Assembly (NCBI GenBank): GCA_964460115.1 | Contig: CAYWPR010000009.1 | Coordinates: 1 to 64,000 of the forward strand | Length of the DNA stretch: 64,000 nt | Origin: JAEUJZ01 sp964460115 | GTDB lineage: Bacteria > Myxococcota_A > Polyangia > Palsa-1104 > JAEUJZ01 | Direction of reading: 5' to 3' | Shown here: one piece after another, positions 32,325-40,519 of the stretch | How positions within the stretch are numbered: position 1 is the stretch's first letter | Layout: every line of letters starts with the position of its first letter | Program-made: the position numbers and the translations under genes | Notes under the pieces: generated by a model | What the model saw: the letters and a program-made list of their open reading frames with translations, nothing else | Told to the model about the DNA's origin: nothing | Database searches by the model: none

Positions 32325-33530
32325 ATGGACGAGAACTCTGAAAGCGATGTGGTTCCGAATACTCTTTTTGAATTTGCGCCAGATGCCATCCTAATTGTCG
32401 GTCCGGATGGTTGCATTCTGAAGGCCAATCCGCAGGCCGTGCAGATGTTTGGCTACCATAATAGTGAGCTGACCGGACAGCCGGTCGAACTATTAATCCC
32501 GCACCGTTTCGTGGAGCATGCGGACAAACGGGAACAGTACGCCATGGCACCGCACGCGCGCCGCATGGGAGCCGGCAATGAACTGTTCGCCTGCCGCCGA
32601 GATGGCAGCGAATTTCCGGTCGAGGTGGCTTTGGGCCCGGCGCCGGACCAATCCAAGCAGCAAGTGCTTTGCATCATTCGCGATATTACCGATCGCAAAA
32701 AATCCGAGCAGACTCTGCGTCGTGCACACGATAATTTAGAACTGCGCGTGCAGGAACGTACCGCTGAACTGTCGCGTGCCAACCGGATGCTAAAAGCCAA
32801 GGCCGCGCAACTTGAGCGGAGCAACCGTGAACTGCAAGACTTCGCATTTGTCGCCTCGCACGATTTGCAGGAACCGCTGCGCAAGATCATGGCCTTTGGC
32901 GACCGCATCAAGCGCAGCGATGGCTTTGATGCGCAAAGTGTGGACTATCTGGAACGGATGCAAAGCGCGGCCTTGCGTATGCATACCCTTATCAATGATC
33001 TTCTGGACTACTCACGGGTGACAACCCAGGCGCAGCCGTTTCAGATGGTTTATCTGGAGCAGATTGCTCGCGAAGTTCTATCGGATCTTGAAGTACAGAT
33101 TGAACAGGCGGAAGCTAAGATTGAAATAGGCCGATTGCCATGCATTGAAGCGGACGCCACGCAAATGCGTCAGCTTTTTCAGAATCTGATTGGCAATGCT
33201 ATCAAGTTCCGTCATCCGGAGCGCAAACCGAACATCAGCATCCTCGCTCGCCAATTGTCTGTAGATAGCGAAGCGCAGATACGCTGGGAGATCTCGGTTC
33301 GCGACAATGGCATCGGCTTTGAGCCAAAGTACGGAGAAAAAATCTTTGGCTTGTTTCAGCGTTTGCACGGACGTGGGGCGTATGCCGGTAGCGGCGTCGG
33401 CCTGGCCATTTGCCGCAAAATTGCCGAGCGCCACGGCGGCAGAATCTTCGCCATCGGAATTCCTGGACAGGGGGCAACTTTTTCCGTCACTTTGCTGCGG
33501 ACGCAGCCGGATTCTGAGAGTACGCTATGA
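32325..33530 (+). CDS. PAS sensor histidine kinase
   Basis: 401-residue soluble histidine kinase. A PAS domain spans ~10-125 (DAILIVGPDGCILKANPQAV; the C-terminal DITDRKKSEQTL linker), then a coiled-coil linker with ERTAELSRAN. The HisKA box is FVASHDLQEPLRK with phospho-acceptor His179, and the HATPase domain has NLIGNAIKFRHP, DNGIGFEPKY and GSGVGLAICRKIAERHGG. There are no transmembrane segments, so it reads a cytoplasmic signal. It is first of a four-gene phosphorelay; its stop overlaps the next gene's start (ATGA). It probably phosphorylates the single-domain receiver encoded next (inference). Confidence 0.93.
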   Translation: MDENSESDVVPNTLFEFAPDAILIVGPDGCILKANPQAVQMFGYHNSELTGQPVELLIPHRFVEHADKREQYAMAPHARRMGAGNELFACRRDGSEFPVEVALGPAPDQSKQQVLCIIRDITDRKKSEQTLRRAHDNLELRVQERTAELSRANRMLKAKAAQLERSNRELQDFAFVASHDLQEPLRKIMAFGDRIKRSDGFDAQSVDYLERMQSAALRMHTLINDLLDYSRVTTQAQPFQMVYLEQIAREVLSDLEVQIEQAEAKIEIGRLPCIEADATQMRQLFQNLIGNAIKFRHPERKPNISILARQLSVDSEAQIRWEISVRDNGIGFEPKYGEKIFGLFQRLHGRGAYAGSGVGLAICRKIAERHGGRIFAIGIPGQGATFSVTLLRTQPDSESTL

Positions 33531-33988
33531 AGCGCACGCCGCGTGCCATTACGTTGCTTTCGGCGGAGGATGATCTCGACGATCAAGTCCTTTTGCGGGA
33601 CGCTTTTGTGCACAGTCAACTGGCCAGCGAATTGCTTTTTGTTTCCGATGGCGAGGAATTGCTTGAATACCTGCGCCAGCGCGGACGTTATCTGCCACCG
33701 ATGCGCGCTCCGCGGCCGGCGCTTATCCTGCTCGATCTCAATATGCCCAAAAAAGACGGACGCGAAGTTTTGTATGAGCTCAAGCGGGATATAAATCTGC
33801 GTCAGATTCCTGTTGTCGTTTTGTCTTCTTCACGAGCGGACGAAGATATTTCACGAAGCTATGATCTAGGCGCCAGCTCTTTTATCACCAAGCCCGTTTC
33901 CTTTGACGGGCTGGTCGAGGTTGTGCGCACGCTAGGGCATTATTGGTTTGACATGGTTGCGCTGCCGACACGTGCGTCTGGAACATGA
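33527..33988 (+). CDS. Rcp1/CheY-like single-domain response regulator
   Basis: 153-residue receiver without an output domain. Acidic pocket AEDDLDD near the N-terminus, phosphorylation site Asp70 in LILLDLNMPKKDG, Ser/Thr in VVLSSSRADED, and conserved Lys in FITKPVSFDGL. The insertion between strands (QRGRYLPPMRAPRP) is typical of Rcp1-type receivers that pair with PAS or phytochrome kinases. It is coupled by ATGA overlaps to both the upstream kinase and the downstream receiver-kinase, so it likely shuttles phosphate between them. Confidence 0.92.
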   Translation: MKRTPRAITLLSAEDDLDDQVLLRDAFVHSQLASELLFVSDGEELLEYLRQRGRYLPPMRAPRPALILLDLNMPKKDGREVLYELKRDINLRQIPVVVLSSSRADEDISRSYDLGASSFITKPVSFDGLVEVVRTLGHYWFDMVALPTRASGT

Positions 33989-35109
33989 GCGGAGCCGTCT
34001 ACAATATCCTTATCATCGATGATGATGAGGATGATTTCATTTTGACGCGTGATGCTTTTGAGCGCGTCCTGGCGCCGCGTTTTCAATTTTCTTGGGAACC
34101 AAAGTTTGACGCGGCGCTAAATGCCTTATGCACGGGCAGCTATGACACCGCTTTGCTCGATTACCGATTGGAAGCGCGTACCGGACTTGACTTTTTGGAG
34201 GCGGCGAAGCAGCGGCAATGCAAGACTCCGATCATTTTGCTGACCGGCCAAGGTGATCGCAATGTGGATGTTGCGGCGATGCGGGCTGGCGCTGCCGATT
34301 ATCTGGTCAAAGATGAGCTGCGTCCAGATTTGCTAGAGCGCGCCGTGCGCTATGCAATAAGGCGCGGCCGTGACCAAGTTGCCGTGGAAGAGCTGAACCA
34401 GCGGCTGCTCGAAGAACAGGCCAAGCTGCTGCGTGCCGAGCGGCTTTCCTCGATCGGACTTATCGCTGCCAATGTCGCGCACGAGATCAACAATCCGCTG
34501 TGCGGAATCATGGCGCTCGTCAAGGCGCTACGCGACCGGCAGATGTCTCAAGAAAAATCCAAAGAATATCTAAGCACGATTCAAGATGCGCTTGAGCGCA
34601 TGCGTGGAACCGTGCAAGGACTTCTGGATTTGGCCCGCGAGCGTCCCTTAGATGTAACTGCGGTCGATGTGTACGACATAGTAGAGGAATGTACGCGCCT
34701 GTCCGGACAAACCATTCGGCAGAAGCAACTAAACGTTTGCAACGAGATCACTCCCAAGGAATCGCTTGTCATTGCAGATCGTGCACGGCTTTTGCAAGTT
34801 GTCTTGAACCTGATGCTAAACGCCATCTATGCCACTCCTTCTGGGGGGAGCATTCACATTTCTACGCTGCTTGAGCCAGCACGACTTGGAGTCGTTGTGT
34901 CGGATACCGGAAGCGGAATTCCCCAAGAGATTGCCAATCGCGTATTTGACCCCTTCTTTACGACCAAGCCCACCGGACAAGGAACCGGACTTGGCTTGGC
35001 CATCGCCAGCAATATCGTCAAGGCACACAGAGGAGAAATCTGCATCGCCAGCGCACCCGGCCAGGGAACTGTCGTGACGGTTTGGCTGCCTAGAAGGCAA
35101 CCGACATGA
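33985..35109 (+). CDS. Receiver-histidine kinase hybrid
   Basis: 374-residue protein with an N-terminal receiver (IIDDDEDDF; Asp59 in TALLDYRLEARTG; LLTGQGD; Lys in YLVKDEL), a coiled-coil linker, a HisKA box ANVAHEINNPLCG with His166, and a HATPase domain (LNLMLNAIYATPSGG; VVSDTGSGIP; GTGLGLAIASNIVKAHRG). The NtrB-like box (HEINNPL) fits a kinase that feeds an NtrC-type regulator, which is encoded 28 bases downstream. The receiver at the front suggests its kinase activity is set by a phosphate from the upstream relay (inference). Confidence 0.93.
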   Translation: MSGAVYNILIIDDDEDDFILTRDAFERVLAPRFQFSWEPKFDAALNALCTGSYDTALLDYRLEARTGLDFLEAAKQRQCKTPIILLTGQGDRNVDVAAMRAGAADYLVKDELRPDLLERAVRYAIRRGRDQVAVEELNQRLLEEQAKLLRAERLSSIGLIAANVAHEINNPLCGIMALVKALRDRQMSQEKSKEYLSTIQDALERMRGTVQGLLDLARERPLDVTAVDVYDIVEECTRLSGQTIRQKQLNVCNEITPKESLVIADRARLLQVVLNLMLNAIYATPSGGSIHISTLLEPARLGVVVSDTGSGIPQEIANRVFDPFFTTKPTGQGTGLGLAIASNIVKAHRGEICIASAPGQGTVVTVWLPRRQPT

Positions 35110-35137
35110 CGGCACAGCACATGCAGGGAAGTGGCAG

Positions 35138-36514
35138 ATGCATATATTGCTAGTGGATGACGAGCCGGCCATTCGGCTTGGCGTGGGCGATGCGCTTACT
35201 GCGGGTGGACATCAGTGCATGGTGGCTGCCGATGGCGTTGCCGCGGTCGATGCCTTGGCCAAGCAATCATTTGATTTGGTGATTACTGATATCCATATGC
35301 CCAAGATGAGCGGAATGGAGCTGTTTCGTCATGCTCGTCAGCAGGCACCGGAAACGGATGTCATTTTGATTACGGCCTATGGCGCGGTGGAAGATGCCGT
35401 CTCGGCGATGAAGTCCGGGGCGGTCGACTACATCATCAAACCCTTCAATTCCGATGAGGTTTTGATACGCGCCGGACGAATTGCCGAGCTACGTGCCCTG
35501 CGCAAAGAACTTTCGGCGTTTCGCGCCGAGCAAAAAGGACGCGACGACGATTTCGGTGGGCTTATCGGCCGCAGTCCGCAAATGGTGCGGCTGCATGAAC
35601 GTGTTGCCACCATCGCCGCCAGCGATGCTCCGGTGTTAATCACCGGGGAAAGCGGTACCGGCAAGGAACTGGTGGCGCGCCGGTTACATATGATGAGCCC
35701 GCGCCGCGACAAGCCTTTTATCGCCGTCAACTGCGCTTCTTTTCCTGAGACGCTTATCGAAGCGGAGCTATTTGGCCACGAGCGCGGCGCTTTTACCGGT
35801 GCCGTCAAACGCCGCGAAGGACGCTTCAAAGCTGCGGACGGCGGAACCCTTTTTCTAGATGAAGTGGCGGAAATTCCGCCCCTTGTGCAGGGAAAGTTAT
35901 TGCGTATGTTGCAAGAAGGCATCATCGAACCCATTGGCACCAATGCCTCTGTACGCGTCGATGTCCGTGTATTTTCTGCGACCCATCGCAATTTGAAGCG
36001 GCAAATTGCCGAAGGCCGCTTTCGCGAAGATCTGTACTACCGGCTCAATGTCCTTGATATTCCAATCATTCCACTGCGTGAGCGGCGCGGTGATTTGCCC
36101 TTGCTGATTCGCAGCTTCTTAGAAAAACTGACGCCGTCCGATCGAAGCTTGCAGACGTTGACTCCGCGCGCCTACTCGGCGCTGATGGAATACCATTTTC
36201 CTGGGAATGTACGCGAGCTTAAGCACGCCATCGAACACGCTGTGGTCCTATCGCGCGGCGGAGAAATTGATCTGGAGCATCTGCCCGAGGACATCCGCGG
36301 TTCGGCGGTCATTGCGCCAAATGGAGTAGGAGCAGGCAAAGTGCGCCCGCTATCCATCGTGCTAAAAGAATGTGAGCGCGACCATTTGATGCGGGCTTTG
36401 GATGTTTCCAAAGGCAAAAAGACGGCTGCCGCCAAACTACTTGGAATCTCGCGGAAAAATCTTTGGGAAAAGCTACGCGCTTTTGACATCACGACCTCTG
36501 AGCTCGACGACTAG
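35138..36514 (+). CDS. NtrC-family sigma-54-dependent response regulator
   Basis: 458-residue activator of sigma-54 RNA polymerase. Receiver domain with Asp51 in LVITDIHMPKMSG; central AAA+ domain with Walker A GESGTGKE (170-177), the sigma-54 contact loop GAFTGA (217-222) and Walker B GTLFLDEVAEIP; and a C-terminal Fis-type HTH (KKTAAAKLLGISRKNLWEKL). All parts needed for activity are intact. It sits ~90 bases upstream of tssJ, and sigma-54-type promoters occur before tssJ and two other genes here, so it is the prime candidate controller of the T6SS locus (inference from position and promoter type). Confidence 0.95.
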   Translation: MHILLVDDEPAIRLGVGDALTAGGHQCMVAADGVAAVDALAKQSFDLVITDIHMPKMSGMELFRHARQQAPETDVILITAYGAVEDAVSAMKSGAVDYIIKPFNSDEVLIRAGRIAELRALRKELSAFRAEQKGRDDDFGGLIGRSPQMVRLHERVATIAASDAPVLITGESGTGKELVARRLHMMSPRRDKPFIAVNCASFPETLIEAELFGHERGAFTGAVKRREGRFKAADGGTLFLDEVAEIPPLVQGKLLRMLQEGIIEPIGTNASVRVDVRVFSATHRNLKRQIAEGRFREDLYYRLNVLDIPIIPLRERRGDLPLLIRSFLEKLTPSDRSLQTLTPRAYSALMEYHFPGNVRELKHAIEHAVVLSRGGEIDLEHLPEDIRGSAVIAPNGVGAGKVRPLSIVLKECERDHLMRALDVSKGKKTAAAKLLGISRKNLWEKLRAFDITTSELDD

Positions 36515-36565
36515 CACTTCACTCATCTTATAAAGATTGCAGTTGTTTTTTTGCGGCCTCAAAAA

Positions 36566-36581
36566 CGGCATAGAGATTGCT
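36566..36581 (+). promoter_or_regulatory. Candidate sigma-54 -24/-12 promoter of tssJKL
   Basis: CGGCATAGAGATTGCT has the GG and GC dinucleotides exactly ten bases apart and matches GGCA and TTGCT of the sigma-54 consensus TGGCACN5TTGCW. Transcription would start near 36592, only ~12 bases before the tssJ ATG at 36604, with GGGAG at 36594-36598 as ribosome binding site. The downstream position of the NtrC-type gene's target supports it. Confidence 0.6.
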
Positions 36582-36603
36582 GTTTTCTTCGGCGGGAGCG
36601 TTT

Positions 36604-37170
36604 ATGCAGGGAATTCGAACGATCTTGAATGCTCTGTTTTCGAGCCACCGATGTACGGACCAAGGATGCAAGATCCAAAACCGTGCCGATCGTGTTCCCA
36701 ACACCACACAGAGTTACCAACTAGTAACTAGCGCAAAGCGCCTCCTCAATTCAATCGCACTTGTCGGTTGTTTCCTGGTAGCCCTGGGGCTTTCGGGCTG
36801 TGGCACCAAAAACCTTCGCGTCAACATTATTGTTGAAGCAGACGCCAACTCCAATTCCCCGGTGATTGTCTCCGCCGTCGTTGTACACAGCAGCAAGCTG
36901 CTTAGCAAACTGCAAGAAATGAATGCGACGCAGTGGTTTCAGAAGCGTGAGCAAATGCTGCGAGATTATCCCAAAGATCTTGAAGAGATATATTGGGAAC
37001 TTGTGCCCGGGCAGCAAGTTCCGCCTCTCGACAAAAAAGTGCGTCAGAAGGCAATACAGGGCGTGCTTTTTGCTAATTACCGAAGTCCGGGTGCGCATCG
37101 CTACTTGTTTGATCCCAAGCGTGCGCAGGAATGGACATGTGGGCTGCGTGAACTCAAACTTCACGAATAA
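36604..37170 (+). CDS. tssJ: T6SS outer-membrane lipoprotein TssJ
   Basis: 188-residue predicted TssJ, the outer-membrane lipoprotein that holds TssM in the T6SS membrane complex. A hydrophobic signal ends at LVALGLSGC (lipobox Cys66). The body resembles TssJ beta-sandwiches, for example LRVNIIVEADANSNSPVIVSAVVV, though sequence similarity is low. I chose ATG 36604 because it has a GGGAG site five bases upstream and the upstream ATG at 36577 lies inside the -24/-12 promoter. The lipobox is unusually far from this start (~65 residues); no closer ATG/GTG/TTG start is in frame. Its place just before tssK supports the call. Confidence 0.78.
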   Translation: MQGIRTILNALFSSHRCTDQGCKIQNRADRVPNTTQSYQLVTSAKRLLNSIALVGCFLVALGLSGCGTKNLRVNIIVEADANSNSPVIVSAVVVHSSKLLSKLQEMNATQWFQKREQMLRDYPKDLEEIYWELVPGQQVPPLDKKVRQKAIQGVLFANYRSPGAHRYLFDPKRAQEWTCGLRELKLHE

Positions 37171-37208
37171 TATTGCCATTTTGGAATTCAGAAAGAGGAA
37201 CGGAAAAC

Positions 37209-38549
37209 ATGGGCAGCGCTGACGAGATTCCCCCGGCAATTCAGTGGCATGAGGGTTTGCTGCTAGCGCCACAGCACTTTCAGCAGCAGAGCCAGCGCGG
37301 CGAACGCCTACTTTACTACCACATGGTCTGGCATTCTCGATTTCATTACGGAATCGGCCGCTTTCGCATCGATCAAGCGATGCTTTTTGAAGGGACGCTG
37401 CGAGTTCTAGATGTAGAAGCGATTCTTCCCGATGGGCTGGTGGTTTCCTACAAACCTGGCGAGCAGGAAGAATTGCAAGTCGATGTACGCCCTTACGCCG
37501 ATGCCGCCAAGCAGGGCACTTTGCTCGTGTATCTGGCAGTTGCTGCCGAGCGGCCATCTGGAGCAGGGGGCAAGGGCGATTTGCCGCGCTATAATTCGCT
37601 GCCCGGCGAACCGGTTGCTGACGAAAGCGGCGGCGGTCGTTCGATTCGCATTCCGCGCTTGCGCCCGCGTTTGCGGCTGCTCGCCGGAAGTGAAACTCCC
37701 TCGGCACGTTTCTGCTCGATGCCGCTTTGCGGAGTACGCTGGAAAAACGGCGCCTTTGTGCTTTCTGATTATATTCCGCCCCAGCTTCAGGTGACGCTGG
37801 ATTCGCCGCTTGGCGAACTTTGCGCTCAGGTGGCGCGGCGGGTTCGTGAGAAAGCCATGTATCTGGTCGAAACCATTCGCTCTCCAGCGATTACCACCAA
37901 ACCCAATGTGGTCGAAGAGCACAAGCGGACGATTGCGTACCTGGTGGCGGCAATTCCCGAATTTGAGACGCGGCTGTCCACGGGCTGCAGCCATCCTTAT
38001 GAACTGTATTGCGCGTTGTGTGCTTTGGCGGGCAGCATCTCGGCCATTGGCAGCAGCCTGATTCCGCCCATCTTTCCGGGCTATGAACACGGGCAGTTGC
38101 GCAAATGCTTCGATGCGGTTCGCGACTATATCATCACCACCCTGGAAGAAGGCATTTCAGAAGCCTTTACCGCCATTCCCTTTAAGCCGGATAGCGGCAA
38201 TTTTCAGCTTAACTTTGAGCGTGAATGGCAAGGTCGCGTGCTCATTCTGGGAATCAAGGCCGCTCCGGGCACAACGGATCAGCAGCTTACTGAGTGGATG
38301 GCCAGTAGCCTGATTGGTTCCCAAAGCCGCTTTCGCACTTTGCGCGAACGCCGGCTTTTGGGCGCGGATCGCAAAGCCATCGATCGCTACGAGGGGCTGG
38401 TCGCAACTCGCGGAATGCTGCTTTTCATGCTGAGCGTGAATCCTGAATTTATCGTCGCCAACGAACCACTGGTCATCGGCCAGGGCAGTGACAAGCTGGG
38501 GCTTCCTCGGCCAACGGATGTCCTGCTTTATGTATCGAATAAGGGCTAA
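37209..38549 (+). CDS. tssK: T6SS baseplate protein TssK
   Basis: 446-residue TssK, which links the baseplate (TssFG) to the membrane complex (TssLM). The N-terminal signature AIQWHEGLLLAPQHFQQQ is diagnostic, and the C-terminal EFIVANEPLVIGQGSDKLGLP is also typical. The start at 37209 (MGSADEIPPA) has AGGAA seven to eight bases upstream; the in-frame ATG at 37173 adds 12 residues unlike the family. It is followed by tssL after six bases. The central region ~160-175 has a Gly/Ser-rich insertion (ADESGGGRS). Confidence 0.96.
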   Translation: MGSADEIPPAIQWHEGLLLAPQHFQQQSQRGERLLYYHMVWHSRFHYGIGRFRIDQAMLFEGTLRVLDVEAILPDGLVVSYKPGEQEELQVDVRPYADAAKQGTLLVYLAVAAERPSGAGGKGDLPRYNSLPGEPVADESGGGRSIRIPRLRPRLRLLAGSETPSARFCSMPLCGVRWKNGAFVLSDYIPPQLQVTLDSPLGELCAQVARRVREKAMYLVETIRSPAITTKPNVVEEHKRTIAYLVAAIPEFETRLSTGCSHPYELYCALCALAGSISAIGSSLIPPIFPGYEHGQLRKCFDAVRDYIITTLEEGISEAFTAIPFKPDSGNFQLNFEREWQGRVLILGIKAAPGTTDQQLTEWMASSLIGSQSRFRTLRERRLLGADRKAIDRYEGLVATRGMLLFMLSVNPEFIVANEPLVIGQGSDKLGLPRPTDVLLYVSNKG

Positions 38550-38555
38550 ACGCCG

Positions 38556-39374
38556 ATGAGTACGGAATCTGCCGGGGGCCCCTATCTGATTGAGCTTTTG
38601 CGACGATACTTTGCAGAGGTGCTGCGCCAAAAGCAAGAAATCGAACTGCGGATGGCGGCCGAACAAAAGGCGCAGGATCACGGCGAGGTGGTCGAGCTTT
38701 TGACTGAGGACGAAATCACAAGCCGCGCCGAAGCAACCCAGCGTGATTTAAAAGGAATGCTGGAAGAACAGGCCCAAGATGTACTGCGCCGCGGTGATGA
38801 GCGTGAGCAGCGCCGCTTCCGTGAAATGCAATATGTGATGGTGGCCTTCACGGATGAAGTCATGCTGAGTCTGAACTGGGATGGACAAGATTTCTGGCGC
38901 GACCATCTACTGGAAGAGCAAATTTTCGCCAGCCATCATTCTGGAACTCAGTTCTTTCGCAATATTGAGGAACTTTTGCGGCAACGCGATCCGACCCGCG
39001 CCGACGTGGGCTCGGCATATCTTTTGGCGCTGTCTTTGGGCTTTCGCGGCCGCTGCGTTGGGGTCAGCGGCGAAGCCGAAATTGAACGGTACCGGCAGCA
39101 GCTTTTTGCTTTCTTGTTTCAGCGCAATCCCGGATTTGCCGATGATCAAAAGTTGTATCCACAGCCCTATGCTCACACTTTGACGGGCAAACCGCATTCA
39201 TGGCTGCCGGTGCTGCGCCCCTGGCTGTTTACGGCGCTGGCAGTGCTTGGGCTATATGTGTGTTTTGGCCATGTGCTATGGGCGCGACAATCGACGCGCA
39301 TCGTCCATGCCATTGACGATCTGCGCGAGGCACAGCGTACATCGCCTTCAGCAAATTCCGGAAGTCGTTTCTGA
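38556..39374 (+). CDS. tssL: T6SS inner-membrane protein TssL (DotU)
   Basis: 272-residue DotU/TssL, the inner-membrane partner of TssM. The cytoplasmic domain has VAFTDEVMLSLNWDGQDFW and LEEQIFASHHSGTQFFRNIEELL, the core family segment, then one transmembrane helix at residues ~222-242 (PWLFTALAVLGLYVCFGHVLW) and a short ~30-residue periplasmic end. It lacks the OmpA-like peptidoglycan-binding domain found in 'evolved' TssL. Another protein must therefore anchor the complex to the cell wall if it is anchored at all. Confidence 0.95.
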   Translation: MSTESAGGPYLIELLRRYFAEVLRQKQEIELRMAAEQKAQDHGEVVELLTEDEITSRAEATQRDLKGMLEEQAQDVLRRGDEREQRRFREMQYVMVAFTDEVMLSLNWDGQDFWRDHLLEEQIFASHHSGTQFFRNIEELLRQRDPTRADVGSAYLLALSLGFRGRCVGVSGEAEIERYRQQLFAFLFQRNPGFADDQKLYPQPYAHTLTGKPHSWLPVLRPWLFTALAVLGLYVCFGHVLWARQSTRIVHAIDDLREAQRTSPSANSGSRF

Positions 39375-39384
39375 GCGGTAGGAA

Positions 39385-39400
39385 TGGAATACGTTTTGCT
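39385..39400 (+). promoter_or_regulatory. Candidate sigma-54 -24/-12 promoter before the TPR gene
   Basis: TGGAATACGTTTTGCT keeps TGG and TTTGCT of the sigma-54 consensus with GG and GC ten bases apart. Transcription would start near 39411, 16 bases before the ATG at 39427. It occupies the only sizeable gap between tssL and the next gene and could drive the large tssM-to-vgrG part of the cluster. Confidence 0.6.
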
Positions 39401-39426
39401 AATTGATTTAGTACGTGCAGGTGTAA

Positions 39427-40518
39427 ATGTCTTCAATTCGGTTCATCGAAAGAGTGTCCTTTGGCCTGTTTCTTTTCGTTGCCGTCCCGTGCTTTGCCGA
39501 GACCGCCGAAGAGCATGAAGAAGAAGCCGCACGTTTGTATGTGCGCAAGCAATATGAGCAGGCGCTGCGCGAATTTCGCGCCGCGCATCAGATAAGTAGC
39601 AAGCCACGCTTCTTATTCAACATCGGTCAATGTTACCGCCGCATGGGCCTGGGGCCGGAAGCGGTCGATTACTTTCACCGCTACTTGGCAGAGGAAAAGT
39701 CGCCGGATCCAACCATTCAGGCCGAACTTTATGCCTACATTGAACAGATTCAGGCGGCGCAAGATCCGAAATCTGAAAAGTCCGGAAACGCCGACATTCC
39801 CGAACCGCCGCCGCGTCTAGTTGCCGACGAACTGGTCGATCTAGAAGAGCTTGGTGAGCAAATTGTGCGCGATGAAAAAAGCGGCCGCTCGGCTGCTGCC
39901 ACCGAGTTACTTAATCAGGTCAAACAAGTCTGGGTGCAACGTCACGATCCGATTGTCTTTTATCACGTGGCGCGCATCTACGAGCGCATGGGCAAAAACG
40001 ATCAAGCGCTGGAATATTATCGGCGTTACCTGGGCACAGAGCCCGTAGACAGTCCGCAGCGCAAAGAGGCAGCGCTTAGCCTAGTGCGCCTGACTCCGGC
40101 GCCGCCTGGGCAAAAACTTTTGTGGCCCGCCCTGGCCTTTGGCATCGTCGGGGTCGCTGGCATCGCGACGGGTCTTGGGCTGTACTTTGAGTCGAAAAAA
40201 ACCTTCGAACTATATCAGCAACCCGTGGCCGAGCCAGACAAACGGGCCCTGCGGAGTCAAGGGGAGCCCTTGGCGCTGGGCTCGACGATTGGCTATGCGA
40301 TTGGCGGAGGGCTTTTAGGAACGGCGGCGATCTTCACATTCGTGGCACTTGGAAAAGGCGTACGTAAGAAACCACCATCTTTGATTCGCGTTCCGATTCC
40401 CGATGGAACAAGTCCTGCGCCAAATGCGCTTAGCCATGATTGGCGGATGCCGCGACCCATGGTGGCGGTAGGATTTTTTTCCCAAGGGGCAACGCTGGCT
40501 TTGCAAGGAGAGTTTTAA
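39427..40518 (+). CDS. Exported TPR protein inside the T6SS cluster
   Basis: 363-residue envelope protein. The signal peptide (FGLFLFVAVPCFAETAEE) is followed by TPR repeats: LYVRKQYEQALREFRAAHQI ... FLFNIGQCYRRMGLGPEAVDYFHRYL in the first block (30-95) and VFYHVARIYERMGKNDQALEYYRRYL in a second (~175-205). Two C-terminal hydrophobic helices follow (LAFGIVGVAGIATGLGLYF; GYAIGGGLLGTAAIFTFVAL). This TPR + C-terminal membrane layout is common in myxobacterial envelope proteins but is not a T6SS core part. It lies between tssL and tssM, two bases before the next gene, so a role in scaffolding the T6SS is inferred. Confidence 0.82.
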   Translation: MSSIRFIERVSFGLFLFVAVPCFAETAEEHEEEAARLYVRKQYEQALREFRAAHQISSKPRFLFNIGQCYRRMGLGPEAVDYFHRYLAEEKSPDPTIQAELYAYIEQIQAAQDPKSEKSGNADIPEPPPRLVADELVDLEELGEQIVRDEKSGRSAAATELLNQVKQVWVQRHDPIVFYHVARIYERMGKNDQALEYYRRYLGTEPVDSPQRKEAALSLVRLTPAPPGQKLLWPALAFGIVGVAGIATGLGLYFESKKTFELYQQPVAEPDKRALRSQGEPLALGSTIGYAIGGGLLGTAAIFTFVALGKGVRKKPPSLIRVPIPDGTSPAPNALSHDWRMPRPMVAVGFFSQGATLALQGEF

Positions 40519-40519
40519 A

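Noticed and set aside
36577..36603. ATG at 36577 as the tssJ start
   Set aside because: It lies within the candidate -12 promoter element and has no ribosome binding site, while the ATG at 36604 has GGGAG five bases upstream.
36751..37707. 318-residue minus-strand ORF opposite tssJ/tssK
   Set aside because: It overlaps two genes with clear T6SS signatures and its translation has no recognisable domain.
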